Shown piece by piece: positions 44,758 to 55,100 of a DNA stretch of 64,000 bases. The notes beneath the pieces were generated by a model. That model was not told where the DNA came from, did not search any database, and saw nothing but the letters and a program-made list of their open reading frames with translations. A program made the position numbers and the translations under genes. Every line of letters begins with the position of its first letter. Position 1 is the stretch's first letter. Location: NCBI GenBank assembly GCA_003415625.1, contig PYIU01000006.1, forward strand, positions 2,666,001 through 2,730,000, in the 5' to 3' direction. The DNA is from Aquanectria penicillioides. Lineage: Eukaryota; Ascomycota; Sordariomycetes; Hypocreales; Nectriaceae.

Positions 44758-45339
44758 AATTATAGATATAGTTATAGTAAATTAATGCATTACTTTCTAG
44801 ATAATTAGTCCACTAAATAGACTAATAAAATATCCTTAAGATAACTTCCTTATAAAAGAATTATCTATAAAGAATGCATTACTTACTATTCTTAACGCTT
44901 AAATTTCCTTGCTCCCTCTATATTAAATAGCGAATCTACTTATTATATAGAGATAGTAAAGAGCTTAATTTACTGCATTTTAATGCTTAGTTCTTAAGTT
45001 AGTTAAAAACTGCAAGAGTTTGCCTACTGTAAAGGCAATATTAAGTTAGATTATAATTGCTATATAGAGCAATAATTCTACTTTCTTTTAATACTCCTTA
45101 ATCTCTTGCTTAATTGCTTGGTTTTTGCGCTTTTATAGCTCTATTCCTAAAATTAGTATTAATAGAAATAAGCTTTATTTTAATATTCTAAACTTATAGG
45201 CAACCTTATTGATGTATGCCTTATGGCTAAAGAAGATCTATTTCTTAAAGCAATTATAAATAATTTACACTTTAAGGAAATACTTAACCTTACCTTACTT
45301 ATATAGTTTATATGCTTATTTTAAGCTATTAATTAATAT

Positions 45340-45400
45340 ATTGATTGTGCCTATATTATCCTTATGGAAAGCAATAATAATATTATCTATAAAGAATATT
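45340..45400 (-). pseudogene. reverse transcriptase remnant with the YVDD motif
   Basis: The minus strand reads IFFIDNIIIAFHKD. FIDN (45393-45382) corresponds to the Tyr-Val-Asp-Asp active site, with the second Asp changed to Asn by a G-to-A change, a typical RIP outcome that destroys catalysis. Confidence 0.8.
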
Positions 45401-47741
45401 AGAAAGAGCTTTTAATTAATAGAATAAAATAAGTATAGCTCTTCCTTATACTATTTAAGCCTAAGTTTAATAAAAGTTGCTTTTAATTCTTAGAACTAAA
45501 GTTATAGTAAGTCCTTAAGACTATATAATGCTTTGTGCAATTCCATGCATTTACCCTATTGCTTAAATCCATTTAGTAGCTTATATATTATTAGTATTTT
45601 ATATTTATTTTTTATTACATTAAGAAATGCATTTTTAATATTAAATTGCAAAAGTTTTAGATTGAATTGTGCTGCTAGAGCTATTAATATATAGAAAGCA
45701 TGTACTGTAAGTATAGCTGTATAGGTGCTCTTAATTGTTAAGCTTTCCTATAGGTTATTGCATATATATATTTATGCTTTATATTTATTTAGGTAACCGG
45801 CGCTATTAAACTTATAGGTAAATACCCATTTTAGTGGTAGCAGTTTGGATCTTGCCTTTAAGAGCTTAATTTTAATTTAGATCCCTTTCTCTTTTAAGGT
45901 TTGAATCTCTTTTTTTGCTGCCTTAATAAATTTATTATAGAGTGGATGATTTTGCATCTCTTTTTAGTTCTATAATAGCGGGCTTAAAAGGTCTTATTGG
46001 TGTATCTTTAAGCCTATTGTTATGGCCTTTATTTATGTATTGTTTTCTTGCAAGTAGGCCGCTATTATTACAGTAAATACTATTTAATAGCTCCTTTTAT
46101 TCTAACTGTCTTAAAGTGGTTGATTAAATTAAATTCCTATCGATAGGGCATCCTAAAATGCATTATTTAGATGCCTATTAAAGTGGTATTTCTAAAGAAT
46201 GCCCCAGTCTTGTATGCGCCTAGTATCTTGTCTTTCCTTAATGCATTTGCTATTATGCATTGGTTGTACTAGTCCTTTACTTGCTTTTTCCCTTTTTCTA
46301 TTAATTGTATTACTGCCCTAGATCTAGGATTCACTAGCTTCTAGCAGCAGCATTACTAGGTTTTTATTTAAGGTTGGGTCTTCCTCTATTTTATCCGCTC
46401 TTTCTATTAAATTCATAATGGGCTTTTATTTATTATTTGCTTCTTAAGCTATATATTATAACTAGCTTTATACTTTTTATTTCAGTTATTATTAAGGGGT
46501 TACTTCTAGGGTTTCTTATTCTATTAGGTCCTATTCCTATAAATAAAGATTTAATACCTTTTGTTCTATATATTTATATTCTAGATTATTAAAGTGGACT
46601 CTCTATTAAGGTTTTACTAATATATTCTTATGCATTAATTTAATTTTTAGTATTTAATAGAAAGTTTAAAGTCTATAAGCTATTTGGTTGGTTTTATGCT
46701 TAATAAGCTTTACTACCTAATGTTCTATGCTTTTCTATATATTTACCCTTAAGTCCAAACTCTTTATTATCTCTATTTTAAATAGTTTATCTTTTACTGC
46801 AATTAACTTAAGAAAAGTAAATTCTACTTCTTCCTTTTGGTCTATAATCTAAAGGTATTCTACTAAAGAGCTTAGTTTATTAATTAGAATCTTTTGCTTT
46901 TAAGCTTTTTCCTTATAGAATATATGCTTATTAAATGTAATATTGCATATAATAATTACCTGTTTAAGCTAGGGTATCTATATCTAATATAGATTGCTAG
47001 TAGAGTATTTAATTAAGTATTTAATATATCCTTTAGGGCTTGTTTTAAATAGTCTTTTATCCCTTTCTGCCTTTCTGTCCCTATGCAATAAGTATGCTTT
47101 GCATTTATATATATAGATCCCATTTTAATTAAGGCATAGGTCTATTATAAGCTCTTTTATTTAAAGGCAAGCATTATTTTAGAACTAACTTTTTAATATC
47201 TCTATTAGCATTTTTATATTTAATAATTAATATAGGCTTATATTGTATAGGAATGCTGTGCATATTGTGGTTTTTAATTATAGGTTTTATGGTAGGTTTG
47301 CTCTATTTGTTATTTTAATTAAGCGTACTGTTAGCTTTTATCCTATTTATTCCGCCAGTCCATTTAGCTTATAAATATAAAGTAGAGTAAGCTTAAGAAT
47401 AATGCCTTTATTACATGCCTAAATCTAATATTCTATAAACCCTTATATAGCAATTATAGCCTTTTTATTATCTTGCCTAATTCTATAGATTAAGAGGCTA
47501 AATTATCTTTTAATCCATTTCTTAAAGTATACTAAAGCATTAAATACTGTATTGTATTCTTTATTTAGTAGGGGGAATGCATATAGTATCTTTATATATT
47601 TATCCTTAATTATTAAAAGCCATTTTATTCTATTATAACTTTATAGAAAGTCTTAAAGGTCCTAATAGATATGCTAAAATAGGCATAAAGATATATATTA
47701 TAGAGGCTTACGCAATATTACCTATTTTATATGCACTATAG

Positions 47742-47850
47742 TGCAGTGCATACAATTAATATATTTAATTCTAGTTATTAATACATTTCTAGTGTTAAAT
47801 ACTAGCTTTCTAAGCGCTTTAGGGCTAAGATGGCCTGACTTAAGGTACTA
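47742..47850 (-). pseudogene. integrase zinc-binding (HHCC) remnant
   Basis: The minus strand reads SGHLSPKALRKLVFNTRN and, about 25-30 codons further, NCMHCTIVH (C-x2-C at 47754-47743). This is the pre-integrase HHCC module of copia elements. Confidence 0.82.
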
Positions 47851-49740
47851 AAGCTATTCTGTATTTTCTTTTGATTGTAGAGGATCCCTTAATGGTTTTT
47901 TGCTCTATAAGTATTGCTTTCTTTTATTGTTTGCTTCTATAAGCGTTATTATTAGTGGCTTACTGTATAGAATTAAGTCTTACGCTTTCTGCACTAATGT
48001 AAAGGAGTAGGAGGAAAGTAGCTTATATTTAAGGAAGTTAAGGTTATATTTTATAATTAGGTAAAGCATAATTAAGCTTTCCTTCTTTATTTCTATATAC
48101 AGTATATTATTGTATTTATAAACCTAAAGCCTATTTTTGTATAGTTAAGCTTAGGATACTATATTTATATAAAATCCTTCTATATAGGTAACATCCTAAA
48201 GAACAAGATTAATTATATAGTTCCTATTGGCTCCTTTTAGAAGATTCTTAAGCTTTTATTATTTTATTTCTATAATTAGAAATATAATAAAACTTACTTT
48301 TACTATTTGGCTATCTTTATATAATTTAAACATTCCTAAATCCAAAAGCTTTATATTATTTATAATATAAAGTGCATTATAGTTATCTAATAGCATACTT
48401 TAGGATAGTATATAAGGTTCATTAAATGCTATATATACTCTATTTTCTAAGGCATTTAGTTAAAAATCGTTTAAGTCTATATAAACTACTACAACCTCCT
48501 TTAGGGTGTCTAAAATATTGCTTATTAAGCTTTTATTTCCACTTTCTCCTATTAGAATTTTAGCTTTTAAGCTTTACCACTTTAGATCCTTATATTAAGT
48601 TTGGATTTTCTTGCAATAGTCTTCTCTTAATATAAAGTAAAGCTTTTGCTTCTTTCCAATTAATATATACTTTATAATTTAACATTCTTCTACCTTCTAA
48701 AAGTGCTTAAGAATTGCTTTATATAGGCAATTATATTTCTAGCTATTAAAGCGTCTGCCTAATAATATAAATGCTTTATATTTTTAAAAGTAAGCATTTC
48801 TATTAGTAATAATAAGTATGCTAAAAATATTAGTATAATCTAGAAGCGTTTCCCTTAGCTCCTCACCCTTTATCTTGCTTATAATTAAGTCTATCAATTA
48901 GCGATTTGCTTAAGTTAGTTTAAAGCGCTCTTTAATGGCATTAAGGAAGTCTTAAATTCTAGTATTCCCTTAGATCTTTAGAATTTTATAGTATATTCTA
49001 TCTGCATAAGCTTTACTTTAGCTAATATATTAAGTTTAAGGATTGGTATTTATATATTTAGCTTCTTAAAGCATTACTTTATAGCATCTATAAGCATTTT
49101 CTTTTAAGCTTATTTCGCTTAATGCTAGCTGCTTTATAATTTCCTTTATAAGTTGCCTTAAGGTGATCTAATAGATCTAAATCTAAAGTTAATTAAAAAG
49201 GTTCTATTAGATAGAGGCATAAATGCTCGATTCTATAGTATCCACAATCTATATCTATATTGCTTAAGCTTTAGATACTTTAATCCTAATGTTAGCCTAC
49301 TTCTTTTAATATTCCTTAAGGATTAAAGGATAATATACTAAAAATTCTAATCTATATCTTTTTTAAGGGGTTGCCTTATTGTATTTAGCTTTTATAATAG
49401 CAATTATAAGTATAGTTTGCTTCTCTATAATATTAAAGGGCTTATTATCCTTACTTAAGTCTATTAGGTCCTAAAGGTTTTAGTCTTAAGTATAGTTCTT
49501 AAGGACTATAATTTATAGCACCTATTATTCTTTAGTGTAAAGTTTGACCTTTATGGGCATAGATGCTAGCTAATTGTAGTCTATATCTATTTTATATATA
49601 GATTAAGTAAACTAAGCTTAGGCTAATTGTATAGAATAATTGGAATTATAATAAAAGAAGTAATAGCAGCAAAATAATAATAATAATAGTAATAATAATA
49701 AAAGTAATAATCTTATAGTAAAAGTTATAGGGTATTACCT

Positions 49741-49755
49741 ACCTAAGCTTATAAC
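49741..49755 (-). other. primer binding site-like sequence
   Basis: Minus strand GTTATAAGCTTAGGT directly follows the 5' LTR. Undoing one likely RIP change gives GTTATGAGC, the complement of the anticodon loop of initiator tRNA-Met, the half-tRNA primer used by many copia elements. Assignment by inspection only. Confidence 0.5.
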
Positions 49756-50014
49756 TATTATGCAGAATTATACAGTAGATGCATATATAATGAGGTCTAT
49801 TAAAAGCCTTGTTTTCTATAAAGGGAATATTGTCTTAAAGCTCCCTTTTATCTGTGTTGAGCTTGCTCTAACCGGGTTCTATGCCCTATTGAGCTTACCC
49901 AAAATGGATCTAATGCTTGGGTCAAAAGACAGAGCTCCGAGCTGGCTGTATGACAGCCACACGTGATGGATACGGCCTTCAACGATATCCTCGTTAGTTC
50001 CGTATCCCGCGACA
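49756..50014 (-). repeat. 5' LTR of the copia element (right on the map), partly RIP-mutated
   Basis: 259 bp aligned without gaps to the left LTR. Every difference I find is C-to-T or G-to-A relative to the left copy. All lie in the first about 190 bp next to the mutated interior; the last 65 bp are identical. Confidence 0.92.
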
Positions 50015-50019
50015 ATTAG
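50015..50019. repeat. target site duplication ATTAG (right copy)
   Basis: Matches 42843-42847 exactly. Confidence 0.92.
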
Positions 50020-50048
50020 CTATAGCCTATAGGTACCTAAGTTGGAAC

Positions 50049-50200
50049 CTACGCGGGTGGGTAGGTTCTGAGGTCATTGTGTGGGCGGACAAAATAATTT
50101 TGGAAGCCTTTTAGCGCCACGCACATAGTTTTGCACGGCCTAAAATGGTTCTGGACCTATTATTTTGTCCAATAGTCTGACCGTATACCCACCCGCGTAG
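50049..50200. mobile_element. 152-bp fold-back (MITE-like) element
   Basis: Perfect 15-bp inverted ends CTACGCGGGTGGGTA (50049-50063 and 50186-50200). Further inside is an imperfect second pairing (GGACAAAATAAT near 50088 against ATTATTTTGTCC near 50158). There is no coding content. The ends differ from those of the MITE at 16859, so it is a separate family. I cannot define a clear target duplication. Confidence 0.65.
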
Positions 50201-50592
50201 ATAGGTACCTGTGTCTGTACATACCTACCTAGGTACCTAAGGTAGGTAGGTAGTAAGTACTGGTGAGTCATGGCGTGGGTGGTACATAATTCAGTGGTCA
50301 GTGCCTAACAGGTACCCCCACAAGTAGGTACCTAAGTACTCCGTACCCAATGAAATAATAGCCCCAGCGTGGGGCCTACATTTGCGATAACAATCCTGAT
50401 GACCGATAAGAGAATTTCGTGGAGAAACTTTCTTGATGGTTGGACATTGAAATTCTCCTCATTCGACCCGATTGAACGCACTCTTGTTCTCTGACGTGAA
50501 CGACCCCCGTTTCGCTTTTCAAGATCAAATCTCTCTTGCAATAAAACCAGGCCTGCGCCGTCTTCTCGAAAATATTGACGCACTTGGCGGCA
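50201..50592 (+). promoter_or_regulatory. upstream region of the CCDC137-like gene
   Basis: Dense GGTACCTA/TAGGTACC and GGTAGG motifs at 50205-50345, then ordinary sequence up to the start codon at 50593. No gene supported. Confidence 0.5.
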
Positions 50593-51532
50593 ATGCCCCA
50601 CAAACACAAGAGGAAGAGAGGAGATGAGACCGAGTATAGAAACCTCCCAACCACTTTACGATCGCGTCTCTAACAATCAAATCCACAGGTTCAATCTCCC
50701 TCCATCTCAGAAAGCCCGTCCTCTGCCGGTAGCGTCAAAGAATGTCACGAGTGGTCAAACAGGTTCGAGGACCAAGGGGAATAAAGACCGGAATAAGGAC
50801 AACGATGCGCCGCGAGCCTTTCGGCGGCTCATGGCCGTAGCAAAAGGGAGAAGGATCAGATCTGGTCTTGATGACGGCGGTGAGAGCAGGCCGGCGGCGA
50901 AGGAGACAGATGCTGATGGTCAGCCACTCAAGATTCGGCCAGGCGAAGACTTGAGATCGTTTTCATTTCGTGTTAATGCCGCTCTCCCCGTAGCCGGCCT
51001 CACTAAGAAGACCGCGGTGAAAGATGGAAAAGATGAAGCCGGACTGAAAGTATATCGCACTAGGAGAGAACGGAAGATGCATAAGCTCTACGACCAATGG
51101 CGAGCTGAGGATCGCAAGATCAAGGAGAAGCGGGAGGTGGAGCTCGAGGAAGCTGAGGTGCGCGATTTGGAGGACGACACAGCTGGGATCACAGCCACGG
51201 CTCAAGCCGAGCTAGAAGAAGCCACGAGCTCGAGGAAGAAGAAGAAGAAGTCAGCGCGAGGAAAGAACGACGATGACCCATGGCTGGAACTGAAACGGAA
51301 GCGAGCTGAGGCCAGAGTTGGTCTGCATGATACAGCACAGGCGCCCCCAGAGCTGAACAAGAAGATTGCGAGACAATTGAGGGTTGAGGGGGCTGCTGTG
51401 GAAGTTGATAACATCCCCAAGGCGGCAGGAAGTTTGAGACGCCGCGAAGAGTTGCAAGGGGTTAGGGCTGATGTGGTGGATGCATACAGAAGGATCCGGG
51501 AATATGAGCAGGCTAAATTGAATGCTAAATAG
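50593..51532 (+). CDS. basic, coiled-coil protein, CCDC137-like
   Basis: The spliced protein is 294 residues. Exons are 50593-50633 and 50689-51532; the 55-nt phase-2 intron (CTAAC branch) joins MPHKHKRKRGDETE to FNLPPSQKARPLPV. The sequence is Lys/Arg/Glu-rich and probably nuclear or nucleolar. Visible blocks are APRAFRRLMAVAKGRR, a segment LRSFSFRVNAALPVAG, a long charged helix (RRERKMHKLYDQWRAEDRK), a run KKKKKSARG, then DDPWLELKRKR and LHDTAQAPPELNKK. The last segment resembles the Val/Gln-Pro-Pro motif of CCDC137 proteins, hence the tentative name. Some fungal annotations mislabel such proteins as urease accessory factors; nothing here supports that. Confidence 0.7.
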
Positions 51533-52113
51533 ATTGGGTTTGACAGCAAAGCAGTCGCATACCTAGGTAGAAATCCCCGGCCTAGACTTGGAATAGAGGC
51601 TTAGAATTGAGCAAACCACTGAGCATGTGAGGTGATCTTAGCTGGGTGGTTGGTTCGGTAAACCGACCTTCTGGTGTTAATTTAACTTCACATGACGTCT
51701 CTAATTTGCTGCAGGGGGGCTTTTACATAATTATTCCAGTGTTTTAATGGCTCTCTATTCTGCTTCAGGCTCATTGAACTTGTCAATGAGTTTCCCTGCG
51801 CCCAGCAGGTGAGGTACCTCCCGTGGTAGGTACCTAGGTACGGATACAGGTAGGGAGGTATGCAGAACAGGGGTGTGGCTTGCACGGCTTATGTAATCAG
51901 TTCAAGCCTAGCGTTTTGGATGGTCGCGTCCAACATGCCGCACACCCCGCCATCCCCACATCATCATCAAGCTGCAGCAACTGATAAAAAAAAGTTACAC
52001 TCTTTGCCAGCGCGTGTGGTCATCAGTTCAATCCGCTCCTTGGCCCTTTTTGCATTATCACTTTTTCAGTTGCATTTTTAGCCAAGAATGACAAATTTGG
52101 CTTCAGTGACACT
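51533..52113. promoter_or_regulatory. region before the TFIIIC subunit gene
   Basis: 581 bp with TAGGTACCTAGGTAC-type motifs at 51800-51860 and no supported gene. Confidence 0.5.
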
Positions 52114-55100
52114 ATGGCTTCAGAGCTTGAGGGCTTGATTGCAGGGCTCTTGGTGCTCATCTCTTGCGGTGGCGAGCAGGGTAAGTCTATTGTTATGGCT
52201 TGGTCAGATACCGGCTTCGAAAATTTCATGGGCTTGGTGGTTTGAAATGGCGACTGCAGCATGGGTGCGATCGTTTGTTTGCTAGTTCAGCTTATGCTTG
52301 AAGATCGTGATGGGAATCCAAGGCTGACTTAGTTCTCTCCACAGGGTGCTCTGTGAGCGATGTTGTTGATGCTATCCATAACCCTTCAAGAACTCCGCAT
52401 GATGCTCCTGTTCAGTCTAAACGGCGCGCTCAGATTCAAAATGACGGGGGTGATTTCCGTCACCGTACCGCTTCCACTATCTGGAAATGGCTGGTAGCAA
52501 GAAGGGACGTTGCCGTTGGCCCTGATAGGAGATTCAATCACCTGTCCTTGGATGAAATTTTGGCACTTTCACCGCCGTCACTGCAAGATGATAGTGGATT
52601 CGCCAAAGATACTAACCCAACAGGGTCCGTCCCAAACGACCAAGGTCCACCTCACCACATTCAAGTTTATGCTTCCGAGGAAACGATGTGGGAGTCATTG
52701 ACAGGCCATGCTGTCGATTATAAGCGAGTTCCTAGATCTGAGTGGTTGTTATTACTTGGGATCGCCTCCACAACTTCATGCGGAATCCTCCAGGGTGATC
52801 TCGGGCGACTTGTCGACCAGGATAAAAGGTCCGTACCCAAGCGAACGGATGCCTTGCTGAAAAAGGGGTACATTGCGAAGAGGACCACACTTGTCCGTGG
52901 CACGAAGACGAGCAAGATGTGGCTCAAAATATTTGCTCCACCACTACCCAAAGATGGAGATACGGCTGATGAACCCCGTGCTGAAATCAACCTCACACGC
53001 CAGGTTTTGGTTGCTAATCTCGACCCCGTTTCATGGCACGTTAGATGGACGGGCGAATCTGTCGATTACACAGCGCTGGCCACGACTATTTTGGCCATCG
53101 CTAAAGAATGGGGTGTTTTGCGAATGCAGGATCTCAAATCGAAACTGGGAGTTCTGGGAATGCGATGGCAAATGAAGGTGCTGGCCAAAGTTTGCCGCTT
53201 TCTTAATTCCCGAGGCGTCATTCAATATGTCGCTGCTAAACTTGGCGACAAGGTTTTCAAGGATTGCATCAAATACGGACGTGATTTAAACGCCGAAGAT
53301 TGGTCCATATACCTTGCTACAGGCAAGCGAACAGCAAAGCCTTCTCGAAATCCTGACCTTGTGGCCAATGAAGGAATTGACTCAAAATCTTATGGCCAGT
53401 CGACCAATGCCTTGGAAATCTCACATTCTCCCCCATGGTTATTGGACAAACCTCTTCCTGTCACTATTGCTGAGATGGCAAAGCGATTGGGCGAAACAGG
53501 GCTGAGCAACCCAGATGTTTATGCCTTGACCTTAGGTCCCTCATTTAGCAGGTATCTATCATCGATGACTACTGCTTTGGCAATTCCTGGCCTCCAACCA
53601 CCTCACCTGAAGCACTTTCAATTGCGGAGCGAGCATACAAGAACGGGAAAGATAGCATCCTATCGGTATTTCCCCCAAGAGTGCACACCCTGGCCATATA
53701 ATGATGTAGCGGCCTCGGCAACAGCTCAAGAAAACGCGAGTGGAAAATCTCGTTCATTCACGGACGGGCTCTATGGGTTTGACACCATGTCTGATTCAAC
53801 GATGAACCACATGCCTGCAGCTACTTTTACTGATTTGTGTATTGTGGGAGCGACTGGCCGCAAATCCAAGGGTCGTCCTAAGAAAAAACGGGGTTCAAAG
53901 AAAGCTGAAATTGCCCCCTTCGAGCCTGACACTCAAGAGAACTGCATACGGACGCCATTCCAGGATGCAAGGGTTGTGACAAAGCTCGTAAATCAAAATG
54001 AGGTTGAAATTCGGCAGGAAAACGCTCCACTAGAGATGAACACGCGCCAGGAGCATATCATCAAACCGCCAGATGCTCAAGAACCAACCAAGCTTATCGT
54101 GACCATGACGGTTCCTTCTGAAGCATTACATAAACTTCTCGAGTTGTCCACCATCCCTACTGACCCACCATCTCGACTGAGAAGTGCCAGAGCCACACGG
54201 ACAGTTGTTCTGGATGGCGAGGACATAGATAGTCCAGGCGGAGTCATGGGGGATGGAACTGATCCTATTATGAGCCCCTTGATACCAAAGAAACGTGGCC
54301 GCCCGCGACGCGGAACAAAACCAACAGAACCTACCGATGCACCCGTTCCCACACGACCTTGGAAGTGTGAGAAGTGTGGTGGGAGCTGGAAAAATGATAT
54401 TGGTTTGAAGTATCATCTGGAAAAATCCAAGACTCGATGTAATCCCTCATATGATGAGTCTACACATTCAACACCTCGACGAGGACGAAAACTTACCTCC
54501 TCGGAAATGGAGGAATCAACCAAATCAATTGCGGAAGTTTCCGACAAGCAACAGAAGAAAGATTTGGTAGAAGCCAGTCAAGTCACTGAAGAGCAAAGTG
54601 ACCTTGGAGAGAGCGAGTCAAATCTGGCTGAGCCTCAATCCCGAAAGCGGGCCGTGATAGTACCAAAGGTTGCCTTACGACCGTCGGTCAGTCTCACTGG
54701 CGGAGTACTTCACCCTATCCCGGAATGGCGGCGCCCTCCGGTATCAAACTTCAACTCGCTTGTAAAGGGCTTAGTAGCGACCACCAACGGCGGCGCCTTG
54801 GTGGAGAGACCGGAAGGCCAACTTCGTCCCGCTCTGGGGTTACTTGGCCGTAAAAAATCTGGCTCTGGGACATCGACTTCGTCCCTAAGCAACACTAAAG
54901 GGGAGACAACTAGCCTCTCAGTTGAAACCACTCAGTCACAATGTGAGATCAAGAAGCCAACTAGCGAAGCTGATATGAGAGGACTCGAAGATGGAGCATC
55001 GTGGAGGAAGTCAACGTCTGCAGCGATAGTCGACAGCCTCCTCCCAAAGGTCACCTCGAACAGCCGCATCTCTGAGATTGTGGATGAAATCCTCGAAGAG

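Larger units (their letters stand above)
42848..50014 (-). mobile_element. complete, RIP-inactivated Ty1/copia LTR retrotransposon
   Basis: A 7167-bp element with equal 259-bp LTRs, TG...CA ends and a perfect 5-bp target duplication. Minus orientation is shown by a G-rich tract (CTGGGGGTG) directly before the left LTR and a primer-site-like GTTATAAGCTTAG next to the right LTR. Reading the minus strand through stop codons, the order is integrase (GHLSPKALRKLV, then C-x2-C), reverse transcriptase (FIDNIIIAF, the YVDD motif) and RNase H (KAELLAL). Integrase before reverse transcriptase defines copia, not gypsy. The interior between about 43270 and 49755 is extremely AT-rich with no long frame left, as expected after repeat-induced point mutation. 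No functional product is possible. Confidence 0.93.

Noticed and set aside
43117..49755. Possibility that the AT-rich block is a centromere or mitochondrial insertion
   Set aside because: Flanking LTRs, the target duplication and readable copia motifs explain it fully.
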